From assembly GCF_047730075.1 (NCBI RefSeq), contig NZ_CP159831.1, positions 1,488,001 to 1,552,000 of the forward strand: a DNA stretch of 64,000 nt, given 5' to 3'. The DNA comes from Njordibacter sp905182035 (GTDB taxonomy: Bacteria; Pseudomonadota; Gammaproteobacteria; Pseudomonadales; Balneatricaceae). Shown here piece by piece: positions 6,841 through 16,064 of this stretch; positions within the stretch are counted from its first letter, which is position 1, and every line of letters begins with the position of its first letter. The notes beneath the pieces were generated by a model that saw only the letters and a list, made by a program, of their open reading frames with translations, searched no databases and was not told where the DNA came from. The position numbers and the translations under genes are program-made.

Positions 6841-9435
6841 GTGGCCACAAACAACCCACATACATCGTCAAAACTCAGCAGTAATAGTACGTCAAACTGG
6901 ATACAGAGATTGAGCTGGCATGGATATCACCTTGCATTAATGGCCTTTAGCGTCTACCTATTAGTAGTGCTGGCTACCTTTGATGCCAGCGATCCAACCT
7001 CTACACAGGCCTTTGATGTGTCTAATATCCATAATGCTGGTGGCACTTTTGGAGCCGTATTGGCAGATTTGTTTTTTTGGGCAATAGGGTTAATCGCCTA
7101 CCTCATACCAATTTTGCTTATACAGTATGAAGTTACACGCTTTCTTGGCCACTCCCGTCATGCAGAACAAGATCGGGAAAACAATGTTTGGTTTAAAATA
7201 CTCACCCTTAGCGCTTTAATCATTGCGGCTTGTGTCTATGCATCCATTCACATAACCAATACCAACTTAACCTACCCACAGAGCAGTGGAGGCTTATTAG
7301 GACTGACTCTAGGATTACCACTGAATCAGGCTTTAGGCATGACGGGCACCAATATTTTGGTGCTCACCACCTTAATGCTTGCTATCAGCCAATTTTGGCA
7401 ATTACGCTGGGGGATTATCACAGAGACTATAGGCCGGCACAGCATTTATTGGTGTCAACATTTATGTCAAAGTTTGTTTGGTGGCAACAACCATGTACAA
7501 GCACTCAAAAAAATACGTGAAGCAAAGATAGCTCAAAATGCCTATGCTAACTCAAGCTTTAAAGCGCCACGGCGCTCGACCTTAGTTCGCCTCATTAGCA
7601 ATGTGTGGCACTCTTTTATTAACCTTTGGTCATCTAATCGTCCCCATAAAGCAGGTAAAAAAAATGTTACAGATATGGTTGAATCCACTCAAAACACGAC
7701 CAACCACGTTCACGCCACTAGCCTAACTAGCCATACTGTTGATATTAATGCTGAGGATCTTGTTGCTGCACTCGACACCCCTCATACTAAAAGCAAGGCC
7801 TCTGCAGCAAATCAAGCAAAGTCTATACCATCACCTGTAACCGCCCCTAAAGAAGTTAAAATAGTGCCTTTATCCGAAATCCATAAACAGGACACAGGTT
7901 CTTCTCAAGCGGAACAGAACAGCAAAGTCACCAAACACAAAGATTTGCCTCCAGTAAGCTTACTGGACCCACCAAGTGTTAGTATTAATCCAGTCATTAC
8001 CTCAGAAGAATTGACTCGCCTAAGCCAGCTTCTAGAAGCAAAGCTACTGGATTTTGGTGTAATTGCAGAGGTGGTTGAAGTTAACCCAGGACCTGTAATT
8101 ACTCGTATTGAAATACGCCCTGCGCCCGGTACTAAGGTAAGCAAAATAAGCAATCTATCAAAAGACTTGGCACGATCAATGGCTGTCATGAGTGTGCGTG
8201 TGGTTGAAGTCATCGCTGGTAAATCCGTCATCGGTATTGAAATTCCTAACCAACACCGAGAAATGGTTCGTATTAGCGAAGTAATCGGTAGTAAGCCTTA
8301 CTTGTCTTCCATAAGCCCATTGACCCTGACTTTAGGAAATGATATTGCTGGCAAACCGGTAGTGGTAGATCTAGCAAAGATGCCGCACTTATTGGTGGCT
8401 GGTACTACGGGTTCTGGTAAATCTGTCGGTGTTAACGCCATGATTATGAGCATATTACTCAAATCGACACCAGATCAAGTGCGAATGTTGTTAGTTGATC
8501 CAAAGATGCTGGAGCTGTCGATCTATGATGGTATCCCACATCTACTAGCGCCGGTAATTACAGACATGAAAGAGGCAGCTGGCGGCCTGCGCTGGTGCGT
8601 TGCTGAAATGGAACGACGCTATCGTTTAATGGCTTCCCAAGGGGTTCGCAATCTTGCTGGCTTTAATACCAAGATTACAGCTGGAGCGCCTATTTTAGAC
8701 CCTATATGGGTACCCAATGAAGCCAATGGCGAAAACATGGATGATCGGCCTTACTTAGACCAGCTGCCCTATATTGTGGTCGTAGTCGATGAGTTTGCTG
8801 ATATGATTATGGTGGTAGGTAAAAAGGTAGAGGAACTCATTGCCCGTATTGCTCAAAAGGCCAGAGCTGCTGGTATTCACCTTATATTGGCAACCCAACG
8901 TCCCTCCGTAGATGTCATTACAGGCCTCATTAAAGCCAACGTACCCACTCGAATTGCCTTTCAAGTTAGCTCAAAAATTGATTCTCGTACTATACTTGAC
9001 CAAGGCGGTGCAGAAAGTCTATTAGGCCACGGTGATATGCTTTATTTGCCACCAGGGAAAAGCACACCAGAACGTGTTCATGGCGCTTTTGTCAGTGATG
9101 ATGAAGTTCATAGGGTCGTCGAAGCTTGGAAGCAGCGGGGTGCTCCTCAGTTTATCGAAGCCATTGTAGAAGGCAATTATGATCAAGAGGCTGGTTTCGG
9201 GTTAGCGTCTTCGGAAGGTGCTTTTGAAGAAGACAAAGATCGTTTATACGATGAAGCTGTAGCATTCATTACCGAAACTCGCAGAGCTTCTATTTCGTCT
9301 GTACAACGCAAGTTCAAAATTGGCTACAACCGTGCGGCCCGTATGATTGAAGCTATGGAGGCTGCAGGGGTGATTTCTGCTCCAGCTCATAATGGTAGCA
9401 GGGAAGTCCTTGCACCACCTCCACCTCGCGATTAA
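6841..9435 (+). CDS. ftsK: DNA translocase FtsK
   Basis: A division-septum anchored motor that pumps chromosome ends and activates XerCD recombination at dif. The N-terminal 200 residues hold four hydrophobic membrane spans. A polar Ser/Thr/Lys-rich linker follows (about 240-370), then the alpha/beta motor with Walker A AGTTGSGKSVG (near residue 521) and Walker B YIVVVVDEFADMI. The C-terminal winged-helix gamma domain (SISSVQRKFKIGYNRAARMIEAME) reads KOPS sites. The linker is short for the family. The start is GTG. No LexA box was found upstream, unlike E. coli ftsK. lolA follows 24 bases downstream. Confidence 0.97.
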   Translation: MATNNPHTSSKLSSNSTSNWIQRLSWHGYHLALMAFSVYLLVVLATFDASDPTSTQAFDVSNIHNAGGTFGAVLADLFFWAIGLIAYLIPILLIQYEVTRFLGHSRHAEQDRENNVWFKILTLSALIIAACVYASIHITNTNLTYPQSSGGLLGLTLGLPLNQALGMTGTNILVLTTLMLAISQFWQLRWGIITETIGRHSIYWCQHLCQSLFGGNNHVQALKKIREAKIAQNAYANSSFKAPRRSTLVRLISNVWHSFINLWSSNRPHKAGKKNVTDMVESTQNTTNHVHATSLTSHTVDINAEDLVAALDTPHTKSKASAANQAKSIPSPVTAPKEVKIVPLSEIHKQDTGSSQAEQNSKVTKHKDLPPVSLLDPPSVSINPVITSEELTRLSQLLEAKLLDFGVIAEVVEVNPGPVITRIEIRPAPGTKVSKISNLSKDLARSMAVMSVRVVEVIAGKSVIGIEIPNQHREMVRISEVIGSKPYLSSISPLTLTLGNDIAGKPVVVDLAKMPHLLVAGTTGSGKSVGVNAMIMSILLKSTPDQVRMLLVDPKMLELSIYDGIPHLLAPVITDMKEAAGGLRWCVAEMERRYRLMASQGVRNLAGFNTKITAGAPILDPIWVPNEANGENMDDRPYLDQLPYIVVVVDEFADMIMVVGKKVEELIARIAQKARAAGIHLILATQRPSVDVITGLIKANVPTRIAFQVSSKIDSRTILDQGGAESLLGHGDMLYLPPGKSTPERVHGAFVSDDEVHRVVEAWKQRGAPQFIEAIVEGNYDQEAGFGLASSEGAFEEDKDRLYDEAVAFITETRRASISSVQRKFKIGYNRAARMIEAMEAAGVISAPAHNGSREVLAPPPPRD

Positions 9436-9459
9436 TTATCTCTATAAGAAGGATTTATA

Positions 9460-10083
9460 ATGCGTTTAGCTGTATTTCTGTTGAGTGTCACTCTGGCTGG
9501 AGCCAGCTTGGCGCAGACCGCAGCCCAATCACTAGGCCAACAGCTTGGTCGTCAAACAAATATCGAAGCAGATTTTGTACAGTATATGTTGGATGCCAGT
9601 GGTAGCCGGTTGCAAGAGACCCATGGCCATATGGTATTGAGTCAACCTAATCAATTTTGGTGGCAAACGGCAGATCCATTTTCCCAACTTCTTGTCAGCA
9701 ACGGCAAACGTCTCTGGATTTATGATGAAGACCTAGAGCAGGTAACCATTCAGACCCTAGACCAGCGCGCAACCAGCACCCCAGCATTATTACTGAGTGG
9801 CAATAGTACGGACATAGAAGCTGAGTTTAATGTGGTAATGAACCGTGGGGACAATGGACTAGTGTTCTATCGCCTCACACCTAGGGACCCAGAAAGTCTA
9901 TATCAAACCCTAAGGCTAAACTTTAAAAACAACCAATTACTTGAAATGCAGCTTGAAGATGCTATGCAGCAAAAGACCAGTCTTACCTTTAGTAATATGG
10001 TGTTTAACCCTCAACTTAAAGAGGGTTTATTTGAGTTTGTGATTCCAGAAGGTACTGATGTAATAGAGATGGACCAGCTTTGA
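9460..10083 (+). CDS. lolA: Outer-membrane lipoprotein carrier LolA
   Basis: A periplasmic chaperone that takes lipoproteins from LolCDE to LolB. A Sec signal peptide is clear (MRLAVFLLSVTLAGASLAQT, cleavage near Ala-Gln). The mature part has the family stretch EADFVQYMLDASGSRLQETHGHMVLSQPNQFWWQT and DEDLEQVTIQ. The length of 207 is typical. AGAAGGA precedes the ATG, and the stop overlaps the rarA start. Confidence 0.94.
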   Translation: MRLAVFLLSVTLAGASLAQTAAQSLGQQLGRQTNIEADFVQYMLDASGSRLQETHGHMVLSQPNQFWWQTADPFSQLLVSNGKRLWIYDEDLEQVTIQTLDQRATSTPALLLSGNSTDIEAEFNVVMNRGDNGLVFYRLTPRDPESLYQTLRLNFKNNQLLEMQLEDAMQQKTSLTFSNMVFNPQLKEGLFEFVIPEGTDVIEMDQL

Positions 10084-11423
10084 TAAACGACCTGTTCGCC
10101 CAAGATTCCAAAGGCTACCAACCACTAGCTAATCGCATGCGGCCCCAGACCTTGGAGCAATACGCGGGCCAATCTCACCTTTTAGGAGAGGGCAAAAGCT
10201 TGGGCAGAGCGTTAACTCAAGGTTTACTTCACAGTATGATTCTATGGGGTCCTCCAGGGGTAGGAAAAACCACGTTAGCGCGGCTAATGAGCCAGGTGAG
10301 CGATGCTCACTTTATGACTTTATCGGCTGTTATGTCAGGCGTTAAGGACATCCGCGCCACTGTACAAGAAGCACAGCAGATACGCGCCCAGTCTGGTCGA
10401 GACAGCGTATTATTCGTTGATGAAGTGCACCGATTTAACAAATCTCAACAAGATGCGTTCTTACCTTACATCGAAGACGGTACCTTTATTTTTGTGGGCG
10501 CCACCACAGAAAACCCTGCTTTTGAACTCAATAATTCATTGATGTCTCGTTCTAGGGTTTATGTTTTAAAATCCTTGTCCGAAGCTGAACTTGCTTCGTT
10601 GCTGCAGCAAGCGGTGACCGATGAAGAGCGTGGCCTAGGCAAGCTCAACATTGACATTCAAGACCCTCAACGGAAACTTTTACTGCAAGCAGCAGATGGC
10701 GATGCCCGCCGATTACTCAATTTGCTAGAAATTGCCACTGACCTTGCCGAAATAATAAATGACCGCTTGATTATAGATAACGGAGTATTGGAACAGGTGC
10801 TACAAACTAGCCCCAAACGTTTTGATAAAGGTGGAGATATCTTTTATGATCAAATTTCTGCCTTCCATAAGTCTGTCCGTGGTTCTGATCCAAGTGGTGC
10901 ATTATATTGGTTAGCTCGAATGATTGACGCGGGTTGTGATCCTCTTTATATTGCCCGACGCCTGTTAGCTATTGCGTCAGAAGATATTGGCAACGCTGAT
11001 CCAAGGGCATTACAAGTGGCAGTAAATGCTTGGCAGGTGTTTGAAAGAGTAGGCCCAGCAGAAGGCAATAGGGCTATTGCTCATGCAGCGGTTTATTGTG
11101 CTTGTGCGGCTAAGAGCAATGCTGTTGACAAGGCCTTCAAAGCGGCCATGAAACTGGCAAGAGAAGAGCCTAGCTATGATGTGCCCAACCACCTGCGAAA
11201 TGCGCCTACTAACCTAGCTGAATCCATGGGCCACGGAACTGACTATCGATATGCTCACCTAGAACCGATGGCTTTTTCTGCTGGCGAAAGCTACATGCCA
11301 GAAGCATTAGCACACCATATTCTATACCACCCCAGTGACCGAGGTATTGAAGGAAAAATCGGTGAGAAGTTAGAAAAACTAACACTACTGAACCAAAATA
11401 GTGACCAACAGCGTTATAAATAA
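10080..11423 (+). CDS. rarA: Replication-associated recombination protein RarA (MgsA)
   Basis: A clamp-loader-like AAA+ ATPase that acts at stalled forks with SSB. It has Walker A WGPPGVGKTTLARL, Walker B LFVDEVHRFNKSQQDAFLP and sensor motifs GATTENPAF and GDARRLLNLLE. The C-terminal tetramerisation region includes YWLARMIDAGCDPLYIARRLLAIASEDIG. The start is TTG, within a TTGA overlap with the lolA stop, implying translational coupling. The ftsK-lolA-rarA-crcB-serS order is conserved in gammaproteobacteria. Confidence 0.95.
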   Translation: MINDLFAQDSKGYQPLANRMRPQTLEQYAGQSHLLGEGKSLGRALTQGLLHSMILWGPPGVGKTTLARLMSQVSDAHFMTLSAVMSGVKDIRATVQEAQQIRAQSGRDSVLFVDEVHRFNKSQQDAFLPYIEDGTFIFVGATTENPAFELNNSLMSRSRVYVLKSLSEAELASLLQQAVTDEERGLGKLNIDIQDPQRKLLLQAADGDARRLLNLLEIATDLAEIINDRLIIDNGVLEQVLQTSPKRFDKGGDIFYDQISAFHKSVRGSDPSGALYWLARMIDAGCDPLYIARRLLAIASEDIGNADPRALQVAVNAWQVFERVGPAEGNRAIAHAAVYCACAAKSNAVDKAFKAAMKLAREEPSYDVPNHLRNAPTNLAESMGHGTDYRYAHLEPMAFSAGESYMPEALAHHILYHPSDRGIEGKIGEKLEKLTLLNQNSDQQRYK

Positions 11424-11474
11424 CCGCCCATCTAAGCTATAATAACGCCATATAAAAGTGGGGAGAGTCCAACC

Positions 11475-11849
11475 GTGGGCCAGTTAATCGCTATCGCCTG
11501 TGGCGGCGCTATTGGCGCGTTGAGCCGATTTGGACTACAGCAATGGTTAGCGCCTATCTACAGTGGACGTTTTCCATTGGCTATATTTGTTGCCAACTCC
11601 ATCGGTTCACTGTGCTTAGGCCTAGTTTATGTGCTTATCGTAGAGAAAGGCCTACTGCCCGAAGTGTGGCGGCCATTTTTAATCATAGGTTTGCTTGGTG
11701 CCTTCACCACTTTTTCTACTTTTTCGTTAGACAGCGTTCGTCTTATTGAGCAAGGTGAATGGCTTATGGCCTTAGGCAATATTTTTGCAAATGTCCTTGT
11801 AGGCCTAGTAGGCGCATTTATCGGCATGTACATTGGCCGATGGCTATAA
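11475..11849 (+). CDS. crcB: Fluoride exporter CrcB/FluC
   Basis: A small dual-topology fluoride channel of 124 residues with four transmembrane helices. Diagnostic motifs are GGAIGALSRFGL, the NSIGSLCLGL segment carrying the fluoride-pore Asn, and GLLGAFTTFSTFSLD with the Phe-box and central Na+-site region. The start is GTG with GGGGAGAG about 8 bases upstream. I see no fluoride riboswitch fold before it; the position inside the rarA-serS run seems to be inherited synteny. Confidence 0.93.
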   Translation: MGQLIAIACGGAIGALSRFGLQQWLAPIYSGRFPLAIFVANSIGSLCLGLVYVLIVEKGLLPEVWRPFLIIGLLGAFTTFSTFSLDSVRLIEQGEWLMALGNIFANVLVGLVGAFIGMYIGRWL

Positions 11850-11893
11850 TTTTTTTTCCAATACTTAAGATCTTTTTACCCTAGGAATACTCC

Positions 11894-13177
11894 ATGTTAG
11901 ACCAAAAATTGGTTCGTAATAAACCACAAGAAGTGGCTGATAAGCTATTAAAGAAGGGTTTTAAGCTTGATGTAACAAAGCTAAATGGCTTAGAAGAATC
12001 CCGCAAACAACTGCAGATTGATACGGAAAACTTACAAAGCGAACGTAATTCGAAGTCTAAACAAATAGGTAAACTTAAAGCTCAAGGCCAAGATACAACA
12101 GCGATTATGGCTGAGGTGAGCGCATTTGGTACGCAACTAGACGATAAAAAAGCTCAATTGAAGCTGGTGCAAGATGAACTAAGTGCTATGTTGATGGAAA
12201 TACCCAACATTCCTCACGACAGTGTCCCAGCAGGTGCCGATGAAGAAGACAATCAAGAGGTCTTGGTGTGGGGCGAAAAGCCAATATTCAAGTTTACCGT
12301 AAAAGACCACGTCGATTTGGGTGAAGCGCTAGAAGGTTTAGATTTTGGTGCAGCTATTAAAGTTACCGGTGCTCGTTTCATGGTCCTTAAGGGCCAACTT
12401 GCGCGCCTACACCGCGCCCTAATTCAATTCATGCTTAACAGCCATATTCATGACCATGGCTATGAAGAGGTTTACGTCCCTTATCTAGTCAATGCTGATT
12501 CGTTGCGCGGCACGGGTCAACTGCCTAAGTTTGAAGAAGACTTATTTAAAGTGCCTGGTGAACGAGACTTGTACCTTATTCCTACAGCTGAGGTTCCTGT
12601 AACTAACTTAGTGCGTGATGAGATCATAGATGCAAGTCAATTACCGTTACGTTTTACCTGCCATACACCATGTTTCCGTAGCGAAGCCGGCAGCCATGGC
12701 CGAGATACACGAGGCCTAGTACGTCAGCATCAATTTGAAAAAGTAGAAATGGTGCAAATGGTCAAGCCAACTGACTCAACAGCCGCATTAGAAGAACTCA
12801 CAGGGCATGCTGAAGGCATATTAAAGAGCTTAGGTTTGGCCTACCGTAAAGTTATCTTGTGTGGTGGCGACTTAGGTTTCTCAGCCATTAAAACATACGA
12901 CCTTGAAGTATGGCTGCCAGGCCAAGATAAATACCGAGAAATTTCGTCTTGTTCCAACATGGGAGACTTCCAAGCCCGCCGCATGCAGGCTAGATGGCGC
13001 AACCCTGAAACAGGTAAACCAGAGCTATTGCATACCCTCAACGGTTCTGGTTTAGCAGTAGGGCGCACGTTGTTAGCTATCCTAGAAAACTACCAACAAG
13101 AAGACGGCAGTATCGTGGTACCTGAAGTGCTAGCACCCTATATGGGTGGAGTTACTGTGCTTGCACCAGCGAGTTGA
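11894..13177 (+). CDS. serS: Seryl-tRNA synthetase
   Basis: A class II aminoacyl-tRNA synthetase that charges tRNA-Ser and tRNA-Sec. The N-terminal 110 residues form the antiparallel coiled-coil arm that holds the tRNA variable arm. The catalytic domain shows motif 2 (FRSEAGSHGRDTRGLVRQHQFEKVE) and motif 3 (LNGSGLAVGRTLLAILEN). The length of 427 is usual. Confidence 0.97.
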   Translation: MLDQKLVRNKPQEVADKLLKKGFKLDVTKLNGLEESRKQLQIDTENLQSERNSKSKQIGKLKAQGQDTTAIMAEVSAFGTQLDDKKAQLKLVQDELSAMLMEIPNIPHDSVPAGADEEDNQEVLVWGEKPIFKFTVKDHVDLGEALEGLDFGAAIKVTGARFMVLKGQLARLHRALIQFMLNSHIHDHGYEEVYVPYLVNADSLRGTGQLPKFEEDLFKVPGERDLYLIPTAEVPVTNLVRDEIIDASQLPLRFTCHTPCFRSEAGSHGRDTRGLVRQHQFEKVEMVQMVKPTDSTAALEELTGHAEGILKSLGLAYRKVILCGGDLGFSAIKTYDLEVWLPGQDKYREISSCSNMGDFQARRMQARWRNPETGKPELLHTLNGSGLAVGRTLLAILENYQQEDGSIVVPEVLAPYMGGVTVLAPAS

Positions 13178-13214
13178 TCTCAGTATTGACTCTAGGCAAG
13201 GTTAATAAAGCGTT

Positions 13215-13526
13215 TTAGAGGCAATTTGTAGGTCGAGGTAGGCCTGCAATTTTGGCTGCTAATTTTGCTGGGCTGCCTGGAAATAAGGTTAACAAATGAA
13301 TACTGTTGCCTTTTTCCAAACTTACTTTTTGTTTTACAATTTTAACCAATATACGCATTGCTGGAGAAATACCCGTATCGGCGTAAAACCCACGCAGGGC
13401 ATTGATCACTTCCCAATGTTCAGCTTCTAAGGTTACATTTACGCTGTGTGCCAGCCATTTGGCTGCATCAGGGTTCCAATCACTTAAATGCCTTAAGTAG
13501 CCATCTTTGTCCGTTTCTAACTGCAT
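13215..13526 (-). CDS. tusE: Sulfurtransferase TusE (DsrC family)
   Basis: TusE accepts persulfide sulfur from TusBCD and passes it to MnmA for 2-thiouridine formation at the tRNA wobble base. The DsrC fold is recognisable in DGYLRHLSDWNPDAAKWLA, HWEVINALRGFYADTGISPAMRIL and the C-terminal PRPTNCL. The acceptor cysteine is the penultimate residue, as the family requires. It is the last gene of a tusD-C-B-E run. The extra DsrC cysteine of sulfur oxidisers is absent, which supports a tRNA-thiolation role. Confidence 0.92.
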   Translation of the reverse strand: MQLETDKDGYLRHLSDWNPDAAKWLAHSVNVTLEAEHWEVINALRGFYADTGISPAMRILVKIVKQKVSLEKGNSIHLLTLFPGSPAKLAAKIAGLPRPTNCL

Positions 13527-13527
13527 A

Positions 13528-13809
13528 TCACCAACTCATAGAAGACGCATAGGAAGTCGTTAAATAAACCAAGTCTGCCATGTTAATAAGCTTCACACGG
13601 TCAGCGTTAACCTTTGTGAGTCCACGTTCGTCTGCATGAGCCTCTAAGACAAAAACTTTTCTAGAACCAAAGGCTAGTAATACTTTATTAAGTTGCACGT
13701 AAACACCATCATCCATGAAAACATAGCCATCATCAGCGTCACTTCGCTCTACTAATGTAGTGAGCGCATCAGCATCGAGGTGTTTTGCAATGATATGAAG
13801 TATAGCCAT
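13528..13809 (-). CDS. tusB: Sulfur-relay protein TusB (DsrH family)
   Basis: The small subunit of the TusBCD heterohexamer in tRNA 2-thiouridine synthesis. The protein begins MAILHIIAKHLDADALTTL and ends LVYLTTSYASSMSW, as in DsrH-like proteins. The start at 13809 was chosen because it falls just after the tusC stop; the longer frame overlaps tusC without reason. The stop sits 1 base before the tusE start. Confidence 0.85.
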   Translation of the reverse strand: MAILHIIAKHLDADALTTLVERSDADDGYVFMDDGVYVQLNKVLLAFGSRKVFVLEAHADERGLTKVNADRVKLINMADLVYLTTSYASSMSW

Positions 13810-13811
13810 AA

Positions 13812-14162
13812 TTAAAACACCAAATGTTGATCGTATTGCGCACATAACCTAGCTACCTTTGAACGCGCAATGACATTGACAGTTTGGCTGAGTTCATCTG
13901 CAACTAGCCCAAACCGATCTAACGATTCTTGCTCTACCCAAAGGTCATTGATGTCATATATTTCTAGGGCGCTAATAATTTTGCCAATATGCTTGTGTGA
14001 AGCAGGTGATTGACTTGTTGGAAGCAGTTGTAATACGCCTTCATCAACAAATAATATAGCTGGCTGCTGCTCAAAAGCGGCCAATATTAAAGCTGCATCT
14101 AAGGATTCCTTAGCGCATTGCGAGCCATACGGTGCGTGACTTAGAGTCATTAAGCAAGACAT
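13812..14162 (-). CDS. tusC: Sulfur-relay protein TusC (DsrF family)
   Basis: The second subunit of TusBCD. HAPYGSQCAKESLDAALILAAFEQQPAILFVDEGVLQLL is the characteristic DsrE/F-like N-terminal strand-helix pattern. It has 116 residues and sits 3 bases after the tusD stop. Confidence 0.87.
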   Translation of the reverse strand: MSCLMTLSHAPYGSQCAKESLDAALILAAFEQQPAILFVDEGVLQLLPTSQSPASHKHIGKIISALEIYDINDLWVEQESLDRFGLVADELSQTVNVIARSKVARLCAQYDQHLVF

Positions 14163-14165
14163 TAA

Positions 14166-14606
14166 TTAACCTCCAAAACTCACTAATCGGTTACACTCTG
14201 CACTGGCAGCCGCAAGCTGGCCAAGGCCTACCAAGGTGAATTGGGATGCTAAGCTGGCGCCTGCAAGCTCATAACGACTCGACTCTTGCTGATCAACAAT
14301 TCCAGACTGCAAAGCAGCCGCAATACACACAGCAAGTTCTAAGCCATAGTCTAGACTTAACTGCTGCCAAAGAGTCGTTAAGTTAAGCTCATCCTGAGGC
14401 ATTACTCTTAATCCTGAGGCTAAATGAACACCCTGCTGATAGAAAAATACTCTAAGTACCTGATGCCCCTGTAGTAATAGTTCCTCAGTAAAGCGGAAAG
14501 CAGACAGTGCCTGGCTTTGTTGATCAGGACCACAACGTACAACGATAACATAGGTTAAAGAAGTAGGGATTATAGAAGGGGATATGACAGCATTTAAATC
14601 AGACAT
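14166..14606 (-). CDS. tusD: Sulfurtransferase subunit TusD (DsrE family)
   Basis: The catalytic subunit of TusBCD, which takes persulfide from TusA. Its active-site cysteine is in LAVCIAAALQSGIVD, and TYVIVVRCGPDQQSQALSAFRFTEELL begins the DsrE fold. The start at ATG 14606 was chosen; the longer frame opens with TTG inside the terminator stem just upstream. The start lies only a few bases after the T-tract of that terminator, leaving almost no room for a leader. The protein has a slightly long N-terminal tail of about 15 residues. Confidence 0.9.
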   Translation of the reverse strand: MSDLNAVISPSIIPTSLTYVIVVRCGPDQQSQALSAFRFTEELLLQGHQVLRVFFYQQGVHLASGLRVMPQDELNLTTLWQQLSLDYGLELAVCIAAALQSGIVDQQESSRYELAGASLASQFTLVGLGQLAAASAECNRLVSFGG

Positions 14607-14608
14607 AT

Positions 14609-14634
14609 ACAAAAACCCCGCCAAAAGGCGGGGC
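14609..14634 (-). terminator. Strong terminator after the BI-1 gene, directly before tusD
   Basis: A perfect CCCCGCC/GGCGGGG stem with an AAAA loop (TTTT on the minus strand) is followed on the minus strand by a TTTTT run. The run ends four bases before the tusD start codon. Confidence 0.88.
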
Positions 14635-14663
14635 TCCGTGAACAGTTAGCTTGCTAACCAAGA

Positions 14664-15332
14664 TTAATCGTCGCCACTAAAGGCGCCCGTAAGATGTAAC
14701 AACATCAAAAATAGGTTGTAGATATTAAGGTACAAGCTTACGGTCATCATCACGTAATTAGTTTCACCACCGTTAACCATACGGCTAGTGTCATACAAAA
14801 TGAAACCAGAGAATACCAATACACCCACAGCGCTTATGGCTAAGGACAATGCTGGAATAGCGAAGAAGATATTCGCCACTGAGGCAATGACCACAAGGAT
14901 CAAACCAATCATCAAAAAGCCACCCATAAAGCTGAAGTCTTTACGGCTAGAAATAGCATAAGCAGACAAACCCAAAAAGGTAATGCCCGTCATAGCAAGG
15001 GCTGTAGTGACGATGTCACCACCGTTAGCCATGCCTAAGTAAAAATTAACGATAGGACCAGCGGTATAACCTAGGAAACCAGTAAAAAAGAACACTAGGG
15101 GTATAGACCAGACCGAATTTTTAAATTTGTGCAAAGCAAACAATGTGCCAAACAATACCACCAACTGAATGATCCAGTTAACCGGCGCTGCATTACTTGC
15201 AATAGCCATAGTTGCGGTAACCGCACTAAAAATAAGCGTCATGGAAAGTAGGGCATAGGTATTGCGCAGTACTTTATTGGTTGCTAAAGCAGATTCCTTA
15301 GCACTGCTAGAAAACTGAATTTGGTCTTGCAT
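14664..15332 (-). CDS. Bax inhibitor-1/YccA family membrane protein
   Basis: An inner-membrane protein with seven predicted helices and the acidic C-terminal tail of the BI-1 (LFG/TMBIM) family. The loop and helix around LGYTAGPIVNFYL and the last segment NYVMMTVSLYLNIYNLFLMLLHL are typical. In E. coli the relative YccA binds FtsH and slows membrane-protein degradation; in other bacteria BI-1 relatives leak calcium or protons. The ATG at 15332 was preferred because the upstream ATGAGGATAAC contains its ribosome site. Confidence 0.9.
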   Translation of the reverse strand: MQDQIQFSSSAKESALATNKVLRNTYALLSMTLIFSAVTATMAIASNAAPVNWIIQLVVLFGTLFALHKFKNSVWSIPLVFFFTGFLGYTAGPIVNFYLGMANGGDIVTTALAMTGITFLGLSAYAISSRKDFSFMGGFLMIGLILVVIASVANIFFAIPALSLAISAVGVLVFSGFILYDTSRMVNGGETNYVMMTVSLYLNIYNLFLMLLHLTGAFSGDD

Positions 15333-15580
15333 AGGTGTTATCCTCATTTAAACAATATTGATTATTGTAGTCTAACTAGCTGAAGAAGCTAGGATATTTA
15401 CACAATATTTTGTAAATATCAGCACATACAGCAACTTATTGTTAAATAACGAGGCCAAATACCAGTTGTTGCATGATGGTTACATGTATGCCTGTTCACT
15501 TTATAACTACAAAGCACTTTGTGGAGCCTAATTAAAAGGCGTATAATGTTGGTTCGTTTTAGTAATGAGTATGTATATTA

Positions 15581-15916
15581 ATGCAAGTACCTCAAGCACA
15601 GTTTAACATTGGCCAAGTAGTGCAACATAAGCATTATGGCTTCCGTGGTGTTGTGTTTGATGTTGATTTTGAGTACTCACTCGATGAACAATGGTATCAA
15701 GAAGCCTGCAAGGCTATGGCTAGTATGGGTCAGCCACCGATCGAAAAAAAGCAGCCTTTTTACCACCTTTTGACGGATGGTAGCGAGCATGAGTCTTACG
15801 TATCCCAGCAAAACCTTTGCGCAGCCGAGGATGTCGCCCCAGTACAACATGCTGGCTTGGATGCCTTCTTTACGCTCTCAAATGGCCAGTACATCCATCG
15901 GTACAGTGTTAATTAA
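15581..15916 (+). CDS. hspQ: Heat shock protein HspQ
   Basis: A YccV-like small protein of 111 residues. In enterobacteria it stimulates Lon on selected substrates and was earlier described as binding hemimethylated DNA. Family motifs are FNIGQVVQHKHYGFRGVVFDVDFEYSLDEQWY, QPFYHLLTDGSEHESYVSQQNL and the C-terminal tail. Both Lon and ClpXP lie in this window, but there is no direct linkage. Confidence 0.9.
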   Translation: MQVPQAQFNIGQVVQHKHYGFRGVVFDVDFEYSLDEQWYQEACKAMASMGQPPIEKKQPFYHLLTDGSEHESYVSQQNLCAAEDVAPVQHAGLDAFFTLSNGQYIHRYSVN

Positions 15917-16035
15917 ACCCATTAATATATTTTTAAATCAATAATTTAGTGTACTTGGCCACAGCTTTAACCATGGTTTTGGCTGAAAACGTAACAATTT
16001 AAGTCGTTTGAGAAAAACTTATTAGCTCGTCAATA

Positions 16036-16062
16036 CCAGCCCATGGCAACATTGAGCTGGTT
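16036..16062 (+). terminator. Possible terminator downstream of hspQ
   Basis: An ACCAGC/GCTGGT stem around a 14-base loop (with a weak inner ATG/CAT pairing) runs into TTTTTT. It is about 120 bases after hspQ and just before the convergent XRE gene. Confidence 0.5.
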
Positions 16063-16064
16063 TT

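Noticed and set aside
11424..11474. Fluoride riboswitch before crcB
   Set aside because: The gap is only 51 bases and shows no pseudoknot-like fold or conserved core.
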